Positions 1 through 7,923 of a DNA stretch of 64,000 nt are shown piece by piece. This DNA is from Roseomonas marmotae (lineage in GTDB: Bacteria > Pseudomonadota > Alphaproteobacteria > Acetobacterales > Acetobacteraceae): NCBI RefSeq assembly GCF_017654485.1, contig NZ_CP061091.1:3354501-3418500 (forward strand), in the 5' to 3' direction. Numbering within the stretch: position 1 is the first letter of the stretch; every line of letters starts with the position of its first letter. The notes beneath the pieces were generated by a model. It was not told the DNA's origin. It worked only from the letters and a program-made list of their open reading frames with translations, and did no database searches. The translations under genes were made by a program, and so were the position numbers.

Positions 1-403
1 GCCCCGGCTTCAGGCTGAGCACGATGCCCGTGAACTGCCGGGCGAATTCGGCGCCGTCCACACGGCGCGGCCCGCGCGCAGGGTCGTTGATGAACCACTG
101 GTCGCCGCCACCGCCTTCCAGCACGACGAAATGGTCCATGCCCCAGTGCAGGATGGCCGGCAGCGCCATGCCGCCCAGCGCCTCCGGTTCCGCCCGGAAG
201 GCCTGCACCTCCATCCCCAGCTGCCGCGCGGCGCGGGTGATATGGCTGGCCCGGCTGCCGTCGCGGGAGACGCCGCAGCGGATGCGCAGATCCTCCAGCG
301 GCAGCCAGAGCCCGTGATGCGCCAGCACGATGCCCAGCGCCGCGGCGCCGCATTCGGTGGCCTCCATCTGCAGGATGGTGGGCGTGCGGAGGCGGCGCGG
401 CAT
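1..403 (-). CDS. C39 peptidase-type peptide/bacteriocin ABC transporter (5' part only, runs off the window)
   Basis: Only the first 134 residues lie in the window. They form a C39 cysteine-peptidase domain, the part of peptide exporters that cuts the double-glycine leader from the cargo. The active-site region reads LQMEATECGAAAL, with Cys18; the His (HWGMDHFVVL, His91) and Asp (INDPARG, Asp107) of the triad are also present, so the peptidase looks active. The membrane and ATPase domains would lie to the left. The ATG overlaps the stop of the HlyD-type gene by one base (TGATG), so the two are translationally coupled. The pairing fits the NHLM/NHLP class of ribosomal-peptide exporters. The exact subclass is inference, because the ATPase and the cargo gene are not visible. 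Confidence 0.85.
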   Translation of the reverse strand, partial: MPRRLRTPTILQMEATECGAAALGIVLAHHGLWLPLEDLRIRCGVSRDGSRASHITRAARQLGMEVQAFRAEPEALGGMALPAILHWGMDHFVVLEGGGGDQWFINDPARGPRRVDGAEFARQFTGIVLSLKPG

Positions 404-1674
404 CAGGGCTCGTCGGAGAGCCAGCGCTGCAGGGCCGGGACGGCCAGGGCCACCAGCCGCATCCGCCGCACCGTCACCGCCGTCTCCGCCAGCGTGCCGC
501 TGTCGATGCCGAAGCCCGGCCCCCGGCCGGAGGACCAGGCGAGGCCCTGCGGCCCCGCCGGGTCGGGCTGCAGGCGGATGCGTACCTCGAAGGGCGTGCC
601 CAGCGCCTGGGTGAAGCCGCGCGCCAGCTGGTCGTTCTGCAGGGTGCGCAGCATGCCCGCGCTGCTGGCGGCGGTATCCGCCACCCATTCCACCTCGCCC
701 CGGATGAAGCCGTGCTCCTCCCGCCGCGTGGTGGAGGGGGAGACCTCGGCCGCCATGCCCGGGCGCAGTTTCTTGCCATCCTCGGCGCTGACATAGACCA
801 GTGCCAGCGGCACTTCCGGCTGCCCCTCCTCGCCGCGCGAGAGGGTGAGCAGGGGCGCGCCGCGCGTCACCGCCTGCCCCACCGCCGCCTTCATCTCCAC
901 CACCCGCCCGGCATAGGGGGAGAGCACGGTGCCCACCCGCTCCAGCCGCTCCCGCAGCGAGAGGACGGCGCGGCGGGCCTCGGCCGCCTTCTGCTCGGCG
1001 GCCAGTTGTTCCCGCTCCCGCTGCGTGCGCTTGATGGCGGCGTCCAGCGTCAGGGAACGGCGCTCGTTGCGCATCTGCTCGACCTGCTCGCGCGCCGTGA
1101 AGAGATCGACGCGGGCGGAGAGGGCGCGGTCGCGCGAGACGAGGTTCTGCCCGGCCAGCTGGCGCATCACCGCCTCCCGCTCGGCGGTCAGGCGGATGCG
1201 TTCCCCGGCGGCCTCCAGGCTCTGGCCCAGCGCGGCATCGCGCGCGGCGCGCCAGGCCTCGGCGACGGCGGCATCGCGCTCATGGAAGCGGGCCAGTTCC
1301 TGCCGCGCCGTCTCGGCATCGGCCAACTCGCCCTCGGCGGCGCGCAGTTGCAGGCGCAGGTCGCTCTGGTCGATCACCGCCACCGGGTGCCCGGGCCAGA
1401 CGCGGTCTCCCGGCTGCACCAGCAGCCGCTCCACCCGCCCCTCTCCATCCGCGAAGAGATCGGTGACGCCGGCGGGGGCCAGCAGGATACCGCGGCCATG
1501 CACCTTCACCGGCACATCCACCTGCGTGGCCCAGCCGATCCCGCCCAGCAGCCCCAGCAGCAGCAGCCCGCCCGCCAGCAGGTGGCGCGGCCGCAGCACG
1601 GTCAGCGGTTCGTCGGTTTCCTGGGTGCCGGAGGCACTGGCGATCGCCTGGGGGCGGAAGAGAGGCGACGTCAA
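403..1674 (-). CDS. HlyD-family periplasmic adaptor (NHLM bacteriocin-type secretion protein)
   Basis: This 423-residue membrane-fusion protein links an inner-membrane exporter to the periplasm. It has one membrane anchor (about 32-48), a lipoyl/barrel half (DGEGRVERLLVQPGDRV, about 75-95), a long Ala/Glu/Arg-rich coiled coil (about 105-245), the second barrel half (VLSPYAGRVVEMKAAVGQAV) and a beta-barrel C-terminus. It precedes and overlaps the C39 transporter gene. The start is TTG: an in-frame TAG lies two codons upstream, and GGAG sits about 7 bases before the TTG. The next in-frame start would be internal. The family is clear. The NHLM assignment rests on the neighbour and on the VKVHGRGILLAPAGV-type N-terminus. 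Confidence 0.85.
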   Translation of the reverse strand: MTSPLFRPQAIASASGTQETDEPLTVLRPRHLLAGGLLLLGLLGGIGWATQVDVPVKVHGRGILLAPAGVTDLFADGEGRVERLLVQPGDRVWPGHPVAVIDQSDLRLQLRAAEGELADAETARQELARFHERDAAVAEAWRAARDAALGQSLEAAGERIRLTAEREAVMRQLAGQNLVSRDRALSARVDLFTAREQVEQMRNERRSLTLDAAIKRTQREREQLAAEQKAAEARRAVLSLRERLERVGTVLSPYAGRVVEMKAAVGQAVTRGAPLLTLSRGEEGQPEVPLALVYVSAEDGKKLRPGMAAEVSPSTTRREEHGFIRGEVEWVADTAASSAGMLRTLQNDQLARGFTQALGTPFEVRIRLQPDPAGPQGLAWSSGRGPGFGIDSGTLAETAVTVRRMRLVALAVPALQRWLSDEP

Positions 1675-1791
1675 AGGCTACTCCGGTCAGCGGGCGGATC
1701 ATTCCTCATCCGGCCCGGAATGCCCAGGGGTGATGATCCTCACCGTGGCGGATGCGGCCGGGGCGTGGTGTCAGGGCCACGTCCGGGCCGC

Positions 1792-1821
1792 TTGCGGCTG
1801 CTGTACAGCGCAGGCTAGGCT
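1792..1821 (+). promoter_or_regulatory. Possible sigma70-like promoter of the chemosensory operon
   Basis: TTGCGG (1792-1797) and TAGGCT (1816-1821) are separated by 18 bases, about 40 bases before the receptor start. Both boxes match the consensus only partly. The 188-base gap between the divergent secretion and receptor operons shows no better candidate. Confidence 0.3.
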
Positions 1822-1862
1822 CCTTTCATTCTGCAAGGCGACCAGGCTGCGTGCCCGAAGAC

Positions 1863-3518
1863 ATGTCTCATCATGCCGCCCAGGCGGCCGGGTCGGCGGA
1901 GGCCGCCGCAACAGCCCGAAGCGGCCACAGACGGGAGCGCATGCGCCGGTGGAGCGGCCGCATCGCCACCCGTGCCGCCGGCATCCTGCTGCTGATGCTG
2001 CTGGTGCTGGGGGTGCTGGGCGGCGGCTCCGCCATGATCGACCGGCGGCAGGCGCAGATCATCGACGACCTCGCCATCCGCCAGCGTGGCCAGACGGAGG
2101 CGGTGGACGACTTCGCCACCAGCCTCTTCTCCTATACCGGGCTGTTGACCAGCGTGGTGCTGGGGGAGCTGCGGCCCAATGTCGCCGCCCGCCGCGTGCC
2201 GCGCCAGGTCGAGCTGATGACGCAGTTCCACGACCAGCTCGTGGAACGCACCGGCGCGCTGCTGGACCCGATCCTGCTGAGCACGACACGGGACATGATG
2301 AGCCGCATGCCGGTGCTGGGGCAGCAGATGCAGCAGGCCTTCGCGGAGGATGACCGCGCGCGCCTGAAGGTGCTGAGCGAAAGCTGGCGCACCAATGCCG
2401 TCACCTTCAACAGCCTGGTGCGGGAGGCGCGCCGCGCGGTGCAGGAGGAAGCCGACCGCAAGCTGGCGGAGGCGCGCCGGCTGGCGGATCAGAGCCAGTG
2501 GATGACGCTGGGCGGCCTCGCGCTCGGGCTGGTCGGGCTGCTGCTGACCTGGCTGGTGCTGGTGCGGCTGACCGCCCGCCCGCTCTCCGCCCTGGCGCGG
2601 GCGATGGAGGGCCTCTCACGCGGGCAGGCCGATGTCGCAGTGCCCGGCGCCACGCGTGGCGACCAGGTGGGGGACATGGCGCGGGCCGTGCTGGTCTTCC
2701 GCGAGAACCTGGTGAACAGCCGCCGCCTGGGCGAGCAGGCGCTGGACGGCGCGCGCCGCACGGCCGTCGCCACGCACCAGGCCTCGGACGCCATCGGCCA
2801 GATTTCCGAAGGTGCCATGACGCAGCTTTCGGAACTGCGGCAGGTGGCCGATGCGCTGGGCCAGACCAGCGAGGCGATCCGCGCCGTCAGCCACATCACC
2901 CAGGGTTCACGCGACCAGACCGGGGCGGCGCAGCGGCTGCTGGCCGAGAGCCTTCGCAAGCTGGCGGCGCTCCTGGAGGTGGTGGAGGCGGTGGGCGAGG
3001 ATACCGCGCGCGTCACGCGCATCGCCGCCACCATCGGCAAGGTGGCGACGCAGACGAATATCCTGGCCATCAATGCCGCCATCGAGGCCGCGCGCGCGGG
3101 CGAGCATGGGCGCGGGCTGGCGGTGGTGGCGGAGGAAGTGCGGGCGCTGGCGGTGAATACCGAGGCGCTGGCACAGGAAATCGGCGATGTGGTGCTGCAG
3201 GCCGGCGCGCGCGCGCGCGAGGGCGGGCAGAGCGCCAGCGCCGTCGGCGGCGCGATGGATGAGCTGGAGCGGCTGGTGGCGGAAAGCGCGCGCCTCTCCG
3301 GCGCCACCGCCATCGCCATGGAACAGCAGCAGTCCACCATCGCCTCCATCGCCGAGCGGGTGGAGGTGCTGACGCGCATCGGCCAGTCCAACGCCACCGC
3401 CGCCGAGGAAATCACCGTGACCATGATCGATCTCTCCCGCCTCGCCGCCGAGACGCGCGCGGCGGTGGAGCATGTGACGGCGGAGCAGCGGGAAGACGGA
3501 CATGCCGGAAGCGCTTGA
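1863..3518 (+). CDS. Methyl-accepting chemotaxis receptor
   Basis: This transmembrane chemoreceptor is about 551 residues long. It has a cytoplasmic N-terminus, a first membrane helix (about 37-57), a helical periplasmic sensor of about 150 residues, a second membrane helix (about 213-233), a HAMP linker and a signalling coiled coil. The hairpin tip is conserved ([19 protein letters not shown], about 393-412). No obvious CheR-tethering pentapeptide ends the protein. The frame is open further upstream, but that part lacks a recognisable start signal. ATG 1863 and ATG 1941 (preceded by GGGAG) are both possible. It is the first gene of the operon, and its 3' end overlaps the RsbW-like gene by 17 bases. 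The ligand cannot be read from the sequence. Confidence 0.9.
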   Translation: MSHHAAQAAGSAEAAATARSGHRRERMRRWSGRIATRAAGILLLMLLVLGVLGGGSAMIDRRQAQIIDDLAIRQRGQTEAVDDFATSLFSYTGLLTSVVLGELRPNVAARRVPRQVELMTQFHDQLVERTGALLDPILLSTTRDMMSRMPVLGQQMQQAFAEDDRARLKVLSESWRTNAVTFNSLVREARRAVQEEADRKLAEARRLADQSQWMTLGGLALGLVGLLLTWLVLVRLTARPLSALARAMEGLSRGQADVAVPGATRGDQVGDMARAVLVFRENLVNSRRLGEQALDGARRTAVATHQASDAIGQISEGAMTQLSELRQVADALGQTSEAIRAVSHITQGSRDQTGAAQRLLAESLRKLAALLEVVEAVGEDTARVTRIAATIGKVATQTNILAINAAIEAARAGEHGRGLAVVAEEVRALAVNTEALAQEIGDVVLQAGARAREGGQSASAVGGAMDELERLVAESARLSGATAIAMEQQQSTIASIAERVEVLTRIGQSNATAAEEITVTMIDLSRLAAETRAAVEHVTAEQREDGHAGSA

Positions 3519-3918
3519 GCTGCGCCTGCCCCCGACGCCCGAGGCGGTGGGAGAGCTGATGGACCGGCTGGAAGCCTGGGCAGAGGAGGCGGAGCTGCCG
3601 CCCCGCCTGACCAGCCACCTGATGCTGGTCTGCGAGGAACTGGCGGCGAATATCGCCGGGCATGGTGCCGCCGCCGGCGCGGGCTTCATGGCCTTCTCGC
3701 TGCGGCAGGATGGCGAGGGGCTGCGGGTGGTGATCGAGGATGACGGGCCGGAATTCGACCCGCTCTCCGCGCCCGTGCCCGACACCGCGGCGCCGATGGA
3801 TGACCGCGAGCCCGGCGGGCTTGGCCTGCATCTGGTGCGCCGCCTGGCGAGCACGGTTTGCTATGCGCGGGCGGATGGCCGTAACCGCGTCAGCCTGACG
3901 CTGGGCGCGCCGGGCTGA
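3502..3918 (+). CDS. RsbW/SpoIIAB-like anti-sigma serine kinase
   Basis: This 138-residue GHKL ATPase belongs to the RsbW family, which phosphorylates a STAS antagonist and/or sequesters a sigma factor or other target. The N-box ([12 protein letters not shown]), the G1 box (EDDGPEFDP) and the [11 protein letters not shown] motif are all intact, so ATP binding is expected. The start ATG lies inside the end of the receptor gene and is preceded by GGAAG. The STAS partner follows 30 bases later. This pair, together with the PP2C phosphatase at the end of the operon, completes a partner-switching circuit. The final target is unknown, and no sigma-factor gene is in the window. Confidence 0.87.
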   Translation: MPEALELRLPPTPEAVGELMDRLEAWAEEAELPPRLTSHLMLVCEELAANIAGHGAAAGAGFMAFSLRQDGEGLRVVIEDDGPEFDPLSAPVPDTAAPMDDREPGGLGLHLVRRLASTVCYARADGRNRVSLTLGAPG

Positions 3919-3948
3919 CGCGTATCGAATTCGAGAAGGGGGACAGGC

Positions 3949-4278
3949 ATGCAGGTGATGGATTCCGGCGTCGAGGGACTGAGGCTGGCGGCGCTGGAAG
4001 GACGGCTGGACACCGCCACGGCGCCGCAGATTGAACAGGCGGTGCTGCCGCTGATGGATGGCAAGGGCCTGGTGCTGGACATGTCGGCCGTGCGCTTCGT
4101 CAGTAGCGCCGGGCTGCGCGTGCTGCTGAAGCTGGCCAAGGCCGCTAAGTCGGGCAAGCGCGGCTTCGCCGTCTGCGGGTTGCAGCCGACGGTGCAGGAG
4201 GTCTTCGAGATCGGCGGCTTCCTGCAGATCATCCCAATCTTCCCCAGCCGCGGCGAGGCCATCTCGGCCCTCGGCTGA
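3949..4278 (+). CDS. STAS-domain anti-sigma factor antagonist (RsbV/SpoIIAA-like)
   Basis: This 109-residue single STAS domain has the usual antagonist length. The phospho-loop reads VSSAGLRVL, and Ser53 aligns with the serine phosphorylated by RsbW-type kinases. It would bind the upstream kinase when unphosphorylated and release the kinase's other target. A good ribosome site (AAGGGGGA) lies before the ATG. It sits directly between the kinase gene and cheR, so its level is tied to the receptor and adaptation enzymes. Confidence 0.88.
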   Translation: MQVMDSGVEGLRLAALEGRLDTATAPQIEQAVLPLMDGKGLVLDMSAVRFVSSAGLRVLLKLAKAAKSGKRGFAVCGLQPTVQEVFEIGGFLQIIPIFPSRGEAISALG

Positions 4279-4285
4279 CCTAGCC

Positions 4286-5083
4286 ATGCCTGCCGTCGCC
4301 CCCGCCGGCCCGCCGCCGGAGACGCCGCCGGACATAGCGGGGGTGATGGCGGCGCTTGGCCAGCTGCTGGGCCTCGCGCCCTCCGCCGTGCTGCGGGGAC
4401 GCCTGGCGCGGTCGGCGGCGCTGCTGCCGGCGCTGCGGCACCGCCCGCCCGCGATCGACGACCCTGCCTGGGCCAGGTTGATCGATGCCGTGACCGTGCC
4501 GGAGACGCGCCTCTTCCGTCACCCGGCGCTGCTGGAAAGCTTGGCGGAGACCGTGCTGCCGGTACTGGGCGCGCAGGCGGCCAGCCGGCCGCTGCAACTG
4601 GTCTCCGCCGGCTGCGCCACGGGCGAGGAAGCCTATAGCCTGGGCATGCTGACGCTGGGCGCAGGACTGCCGGCGCGGGTGCTGGGGCTGGATATTGCCC
4701 GCCCCGGCCTGGCCGCCGCCGAGGCCCCCTGTTGGCCGCCCGGCCCACCGGACCCGGCGCGGGACGTGCCGCCGCGCTACCGCCCGTTGCTGGAGCGGTC
4801 GGGCGGCGCCCTGCGCCCCTGCCCCGCCTTGCGGCAGGCGCTGCGCTTCCGGCGCGCCAATCTGCTCGACCCGCTGCCATTGCGGGATGCGGACCTGATC
4901 CTCTGCCGCAACGTGCTGATCTACATGCTGCCGGAAGCCCGCACGGCGGTGGTGGCCGGGCTGGTGGCGGCGTTGCGGCCCGGCGGCGCGCTGGTGCTGG
5001 GTGCCACTGACTCACCGCCACCCGGCCTGGGGCTGGAGCCCTGGCAGCCCGGTTCCACCGCCATCTGGCGCAGAAAATCTTGA
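4286..5083 (+). CDS. cheR: CheR-type chemoreceptor methyltransferase
   Basis: This 265-residue SAM-dependent methyltransferase would methylate receptor glutamates. It has a short helical N-domain ending in VPETRLFRHP (the CheR 'NET-FFR' region), a SAM-binding loop (LVSAGCATGEEAYSLG, about 105-120) and the ILCRNVLIYM motif near residue 208. It is near the family's usual length and has no TPR tail. Its stop overlaps the ATG of the CheW-like gene (TGATG). Together with CheB in the same operon it gives the pathway a full adaptation pair. Confidence 0.88.
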   Translation: MPAVAPAGPPPETPPDIAGVMAALGQLLGLAPSAVLRGRLARSAALLPALRHRPPAIDDPAWARLIDAVTVPETRLFRHPALLESLAETVLPVLGAQAASRPLQLVSAGCATGEEAYSLGMLTLGAGLPARVLGLDIARPGLAAAEAPCWPPGPPDPARDVPPRYRPLLERSGGALRPCPALRQALRFRRANLLDPLPLRDADLILCRNVLIYMLPEARTAVVAGLVAALRPGGALVLGATDSPPPGLGLEPWQPGSTAIWRRKS

Positions 5084-6198
5084 TGAGCGCGGGCACTGAA
5101 CCGCTGGATGGGCTGATGGTGGCGGGGCAGGTCTTCCGCCTGCCACCCGGTGCCCGCGCGGTTCCGCCCCCTACCCCGCGCCCGCTGCCCGGCGCGCCCC
5201 CTGAAATGCTGGGCGTGGCGCTGCTGGAAGGACGGCTGCTGCCGGCCTGGGCGGGCGAGGCCGCGCCCATGGCCTGGGTGCTGCTGAAAGACGGGCTGAT
5301 CGGCGGCAGCGGCTTCCATCCCGCCCCGCCAGGGGCGCCGCTGCTGCGCCTGCCGGAGGCGCCACCCCTTCCGCCCCCCGCGCCAGCCGCGGCCGCCGCG
5401 CCACCGCCGCCCCCCTCCCTTCCGCCACCCCCATCGATCGTGGTGCTGCGGCTCAGCGGCGCCACGATGGGCCTGCCCATGGCCGCCCTGCGATGCATCC
5501 GCGCCTGGCCGGAGCAGATCCTGCCCGTGCCCGGCAGCCCGCCCGGCCTGCTGGGCTACGCCACCACGCCCGATGGCCCGGCCCTGCTGCTGGAAGCCGG
5601 CTGGTGCTACGGCGTGGCGAATCCCGGGCCGCCCAGCCATCTGGCCCTGCTGCGGCACCAGGGGCGGCAACTCGGCCTGCCCTGCCAGGGCGCCGCTCCG
5701 GGCCAGGCCGCGCCGCTGCTGCCCCGGCTGGACGGCACGCCCGAAGGCGCCCGCATCCTCGCCCTGGCGCCCTGCCCCGCCGAGGCCCCGCCCCCCATAC
5801 GGCAACCGCGCCGCCCCCTGCTGCTCTGCAAGGCTGGCAGCACACCCTTCTGCCTGCCGATGGAGGAGATCGTGGCCGTCATTCCACCGCAGCGCCTGCT
5901 GCCGCTGCCGCCCGGCACCACCCCCGGCATGGTGGGTGCCTGCGCGCATCGCGGCGCGGTGCTGCCGGTGCTGGATGCGGGATGGCGGCTGGGCCACGGC
6001 CGGCTGCCCCCGGCGCCGCCGCTGCTGCACCTGGCTGGTGATACTCCCTGGGCCCTGGCCGTGGCCGAGGTGCTGGGCCTGCGCCAGGTGCCGGAAGCCG
6101 GGATCTTCCCTGTCACCGGAGATCCGCTGGTGGCCGGCTTGGCATCCATCGAGGGCCAGCCGGTCCCCCTCTGCCGCGCCGCCGGCTTCATCGCATGA
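5083..6198 (+). CDS. cheW: Multi-domain CheW-like coupling protein
   Basis: This 371-residue protein has at least two recognisable CheW-like folds. One lies in the middle (from about 125, VLRLSGATMGLPMAALR) and one at the C-terminus (from about 250, LLLCKAGSTPFCLPMEEIVAVI followed by MVGACAHRGAVLPVLDAG). The first 85 residues look like a third, reduced copy (GQVFRLPPGARAV, then LLEGRLLPAWAG). Segments are joined by a Pro/Ala-rich linker (about 95-120). A normal CheW is about 150 residues, so this is a tandem scaffold that could bridge more than one receptor or CheA. The start at 5083 (TGATG overlap with cheR) is preferred over the TTG one codon earlier. It overlaps cheB by ATGA. Confidence 0.78.
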   Translation: MSAGTEPLDGLMVAGQVFRLPPGARAVPPPTPRPLPGAPPEMLGVALLEGRLLPAWAGEAAPMAWVLLKDGLIGGSGFHPAPPGAPLLRLPEAPPLPPPAPAAAAAPPPPPSLPPPPSIVVLRLSGATMGLPMAALRCIRAWPEQILPVPGSPPGLLGYATTPDGPALLLEAGWCYGVANPGPPSHLALLRHQGRQLGLPCQGAAPGQAAPLLPRLDGTPEGARILALAPCPAEAPPPIRQPRRPLLLCKAGSTPFCLPMEEIVAVIPPQRLLPLPPGTTPGMVGACAHRGAVLPVLDAGWRLGHGRLPPAPPLLHLAGDTPWALAVAEVLGLRQVPEAGIFPVTGDPLVAGLASIEGQPVPLCRAAGFIA

Positions 6199-7232
6199 CC
6201 GTCCCCGCCCGCATCCTGGTGGTGGATGACAGCGCCTTCATGCGGCTGGCGCTGCGCCGGATCATCGAACGGGATGCCGATCTGCGCGTCGTGGGGGAAG
6301 CCGCCGACGGGCTGGCCGCCATCGGCGCCGCCGCCAGCCTGCGGCCCGACCTGGTGGTGATGGACCTCGCCATGCCCGGCATGGACGGGATCGAGGCAAC
6401 GCGGCGTATCATGGCCCTGCCCGCGCCGCCCGCCGTGGTGATGGTCAGCGCCCATACCCGGCAAGGCTCGGCCGAGGCGCTGCGGGCGCTGGAAGAAGGC
6501 GCGGTGGACTATCTCTGGAAGGATTCCGACCTCGGCGGCCCCGACCTCGCGCGCCTGGACAGCGAATTGCGCCCGCTGCTGCGCCACTGGGCCATCCAGC
6601 GCGGCAGCCTGCCCATGGCGGCGTCCCCACCCGCCCCCAGCGGCCCGATTACCATCTCGAAACCACCCGAAGTGGTGGTGGTCGGCGCCTCCACCGGCGG
6701 GCCGGAAGCGCTGGCCGGCTTCCTGGAAGGCTGCGGCCCGCTGCCGCTGCCCTGCGTGGTGGCGCAGCACATGCCGGCGGGCCTGGCGCCGGAACTGGCG
6801 GCCTCCCTCGGGCGGCGCCTGGGGCGTGCGGTGGTAGTGGCCGCCGACGGGCTGGCGCTGGCGCCGGGCATGGTGGCGCTCCTGCCCGGCGGCCATGACG
6901 GCGCGCTGGTCCGCCGCCCCACCGGGCTGGCGCTGCGGCTGCTGGCCTCCGCCTCGCCGGCACATCCCTCGGTGGATGTGCTGTTCCGCTCGGCGGCCGC
7001 CGTGGCGCAGGGCGCGCTGGGGGTGGTGCTGACGGGCATGGGGCGGGACGGCGTGGCCGGCGCCGCCGCCATGGCTGCGCGCGGCATGCCCATCCTCGCC
7101 CAGTCGCCGGCCAGTTGCGTGGTGGGCGGCATGCCCGGCGCGGTGATTCAGGCCGGGCTGGCCAGCCAGGTCGCCCCGCCCCGGGCGCTGGGTGCCGGGG
7201 TGGCGGGCCTGCTGTCTTCCATGCCACGCTGA
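6195..7232 (+). CDS. cheB: CheB chemoreceptor methylesterase/deamidase with receiver domain
   Basis: This 345-residue protein has an N-terminal receiver (VVDDSAFMR, phospho-acceptor Asp57 in VVMDLAMPGMDG) and a C-terminal methylesterase. The Ser-His-Asp triad is visible: GASTGGPEAL, AQHMPAGL and GMGRDGV. It removes methyl groups from receptor glutamates when phosphorylated by CheA. Order and length match CheB. The linker between domains is short and Pro/Ala-rich. The ATG overlaps the previous stop by four bases. Confidence 0.93.
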   Translation: MTVPARILVVDDSAFMRLALRRIIERDADLRVVGEAADGLAAIGAAASLRPDLVVMDLAMPGMDGIEATRRIMALPAPPAVVMVSAHTRQGSAEALRALEEGAVDYLWKDSDLGGPDLARLDSELRPLLRHWAIQRGSLPMAASPPAPSGPITISKPPEVVVVGASTGGPEALAGFLEGCGPLPLPCVVAQHMPAGLAPELAASLGRRLGRAVVVAADGLALAPGMVALLPGGHDGALVRRPTGLALRLLASASPAHPSVDVLFRSAAAVAQGALGVVLTGMGRDGVAGAAAMAARGMPILAQSPASCVVGGMPGAVIQAGLASQVAPPRALGAGVAGLLSSMPR

Positions 7233-7236
7233 AGCC

Positions 7237-7920
7237 ATGACCCCCGCGCCGATCGACCGCGAGCTGCTGGACGCCTTCATCCCGGAATTCACCGAGGGGC
7301 TGGCGCGGCTGACGGCCGCCGACGGCGCCCCGGCCGCGGGGCGCGTGCTGGACGGGTTGCGCGCCATGGCCTCGGCCATGGGGCTGACACCGCTGGAACC
7401 AGGGCTGGAGGCCGCCGCCGCCGCCGCCGATCCCTTCGATGCCCCGGCGCTGCGGGCCGCAGCCGGCCGGCTGCGGCAGGCGCTGAACCAACTGGCCGAA
7501 CCCGCCGCGCCCGCCCCGGTCACGGTGCTGGTGGTGGATGATTCCCCCACCATGCGCCGCATCATCCGCGGCATCCTGGCCGGCGATGCGGATTTCGCCG
7601 TGGTGGCCGAGGCCGCCGATGGCGTGGAGGCCCTGGCCGCCCTGCGCGAGCACGACCCGGCGCTGATCCTGCTGGACCTGGAAATGCCGGTGCTGGATGG
7701 CTTCGGCTTCCTGCGCCACTGGGCGCTGTCGGGGCGTGGCCCGGTGGTCGTGGTATCCTCCGCCGTCCCGCCGGGGTCGCAGCAGGCGCTTGCGCTGCGG
7801 CGGCTGGGCGTGGCCGCCGTGGTGGGCAAGCCGACCGGCGCCCTCTCCTTCGACCTTGCGGACAAGCGGGGGGCCGCCGTGCTGGCGGCCGCCCGCCGCG
7901 CCGCCGGGCTGGCGGCCTGA
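7237..7920 (+). CDS. Response regulator with histidine-less Hpt-like N-domain and CheB-type receiver
   Basis: This 227-residue protein has two parts. Residues 8-86 resemble a CheA P1/Hpt helical bundle (LLDAFIPEFTEGLARL), but where the phosphorylatable His-x-Leu-Lys-Gly should be it reads DGLRAMASAMGL, with no His. Residues 96-225 are a receiver (VVDDSPTMRR, Asp147 in LLDLEMPVLDG) ending in GKPTGALSFDL, like the start of the linker after a CheB receiver; no esterase domain follows. It lies between cheB and cheA. A duplicated, truncated CheB that now acts as a phosphate sink or CheA-docking regulator would fit; that is inference. ATG 7237 is chosen because the frame further upstream only overlaps cheB. 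Confidence 0.75.
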   Translation: MTPAPIDRELLDAFIPEFTEGLARLTAADGAPAAGRVLDGLRAMASAMGLTPLEPGLEAAAAAADPFDAPALRAAAGRLRQALNQLAEPAAPAPVTVLVVDDSPTMRRIIRGILAGDADFAVVAEAADGVEALAALREHDPALILLDLEMPVLDGFGFLRHWALSGRGPVVVVSSAVPPGSQQALALRRLGVAAVVGKPTGALSFDLADKRGAAVLAAARRAAGLAA

Positions 7921-7923
7921 CGC

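Noticed and set aside
1752..1862. A 37-residue N-terminal extension of the chemoreceptor
   Set aside because: The extension is Arg/Gly-rich without a start signal, and the possible promoter lies inside it.
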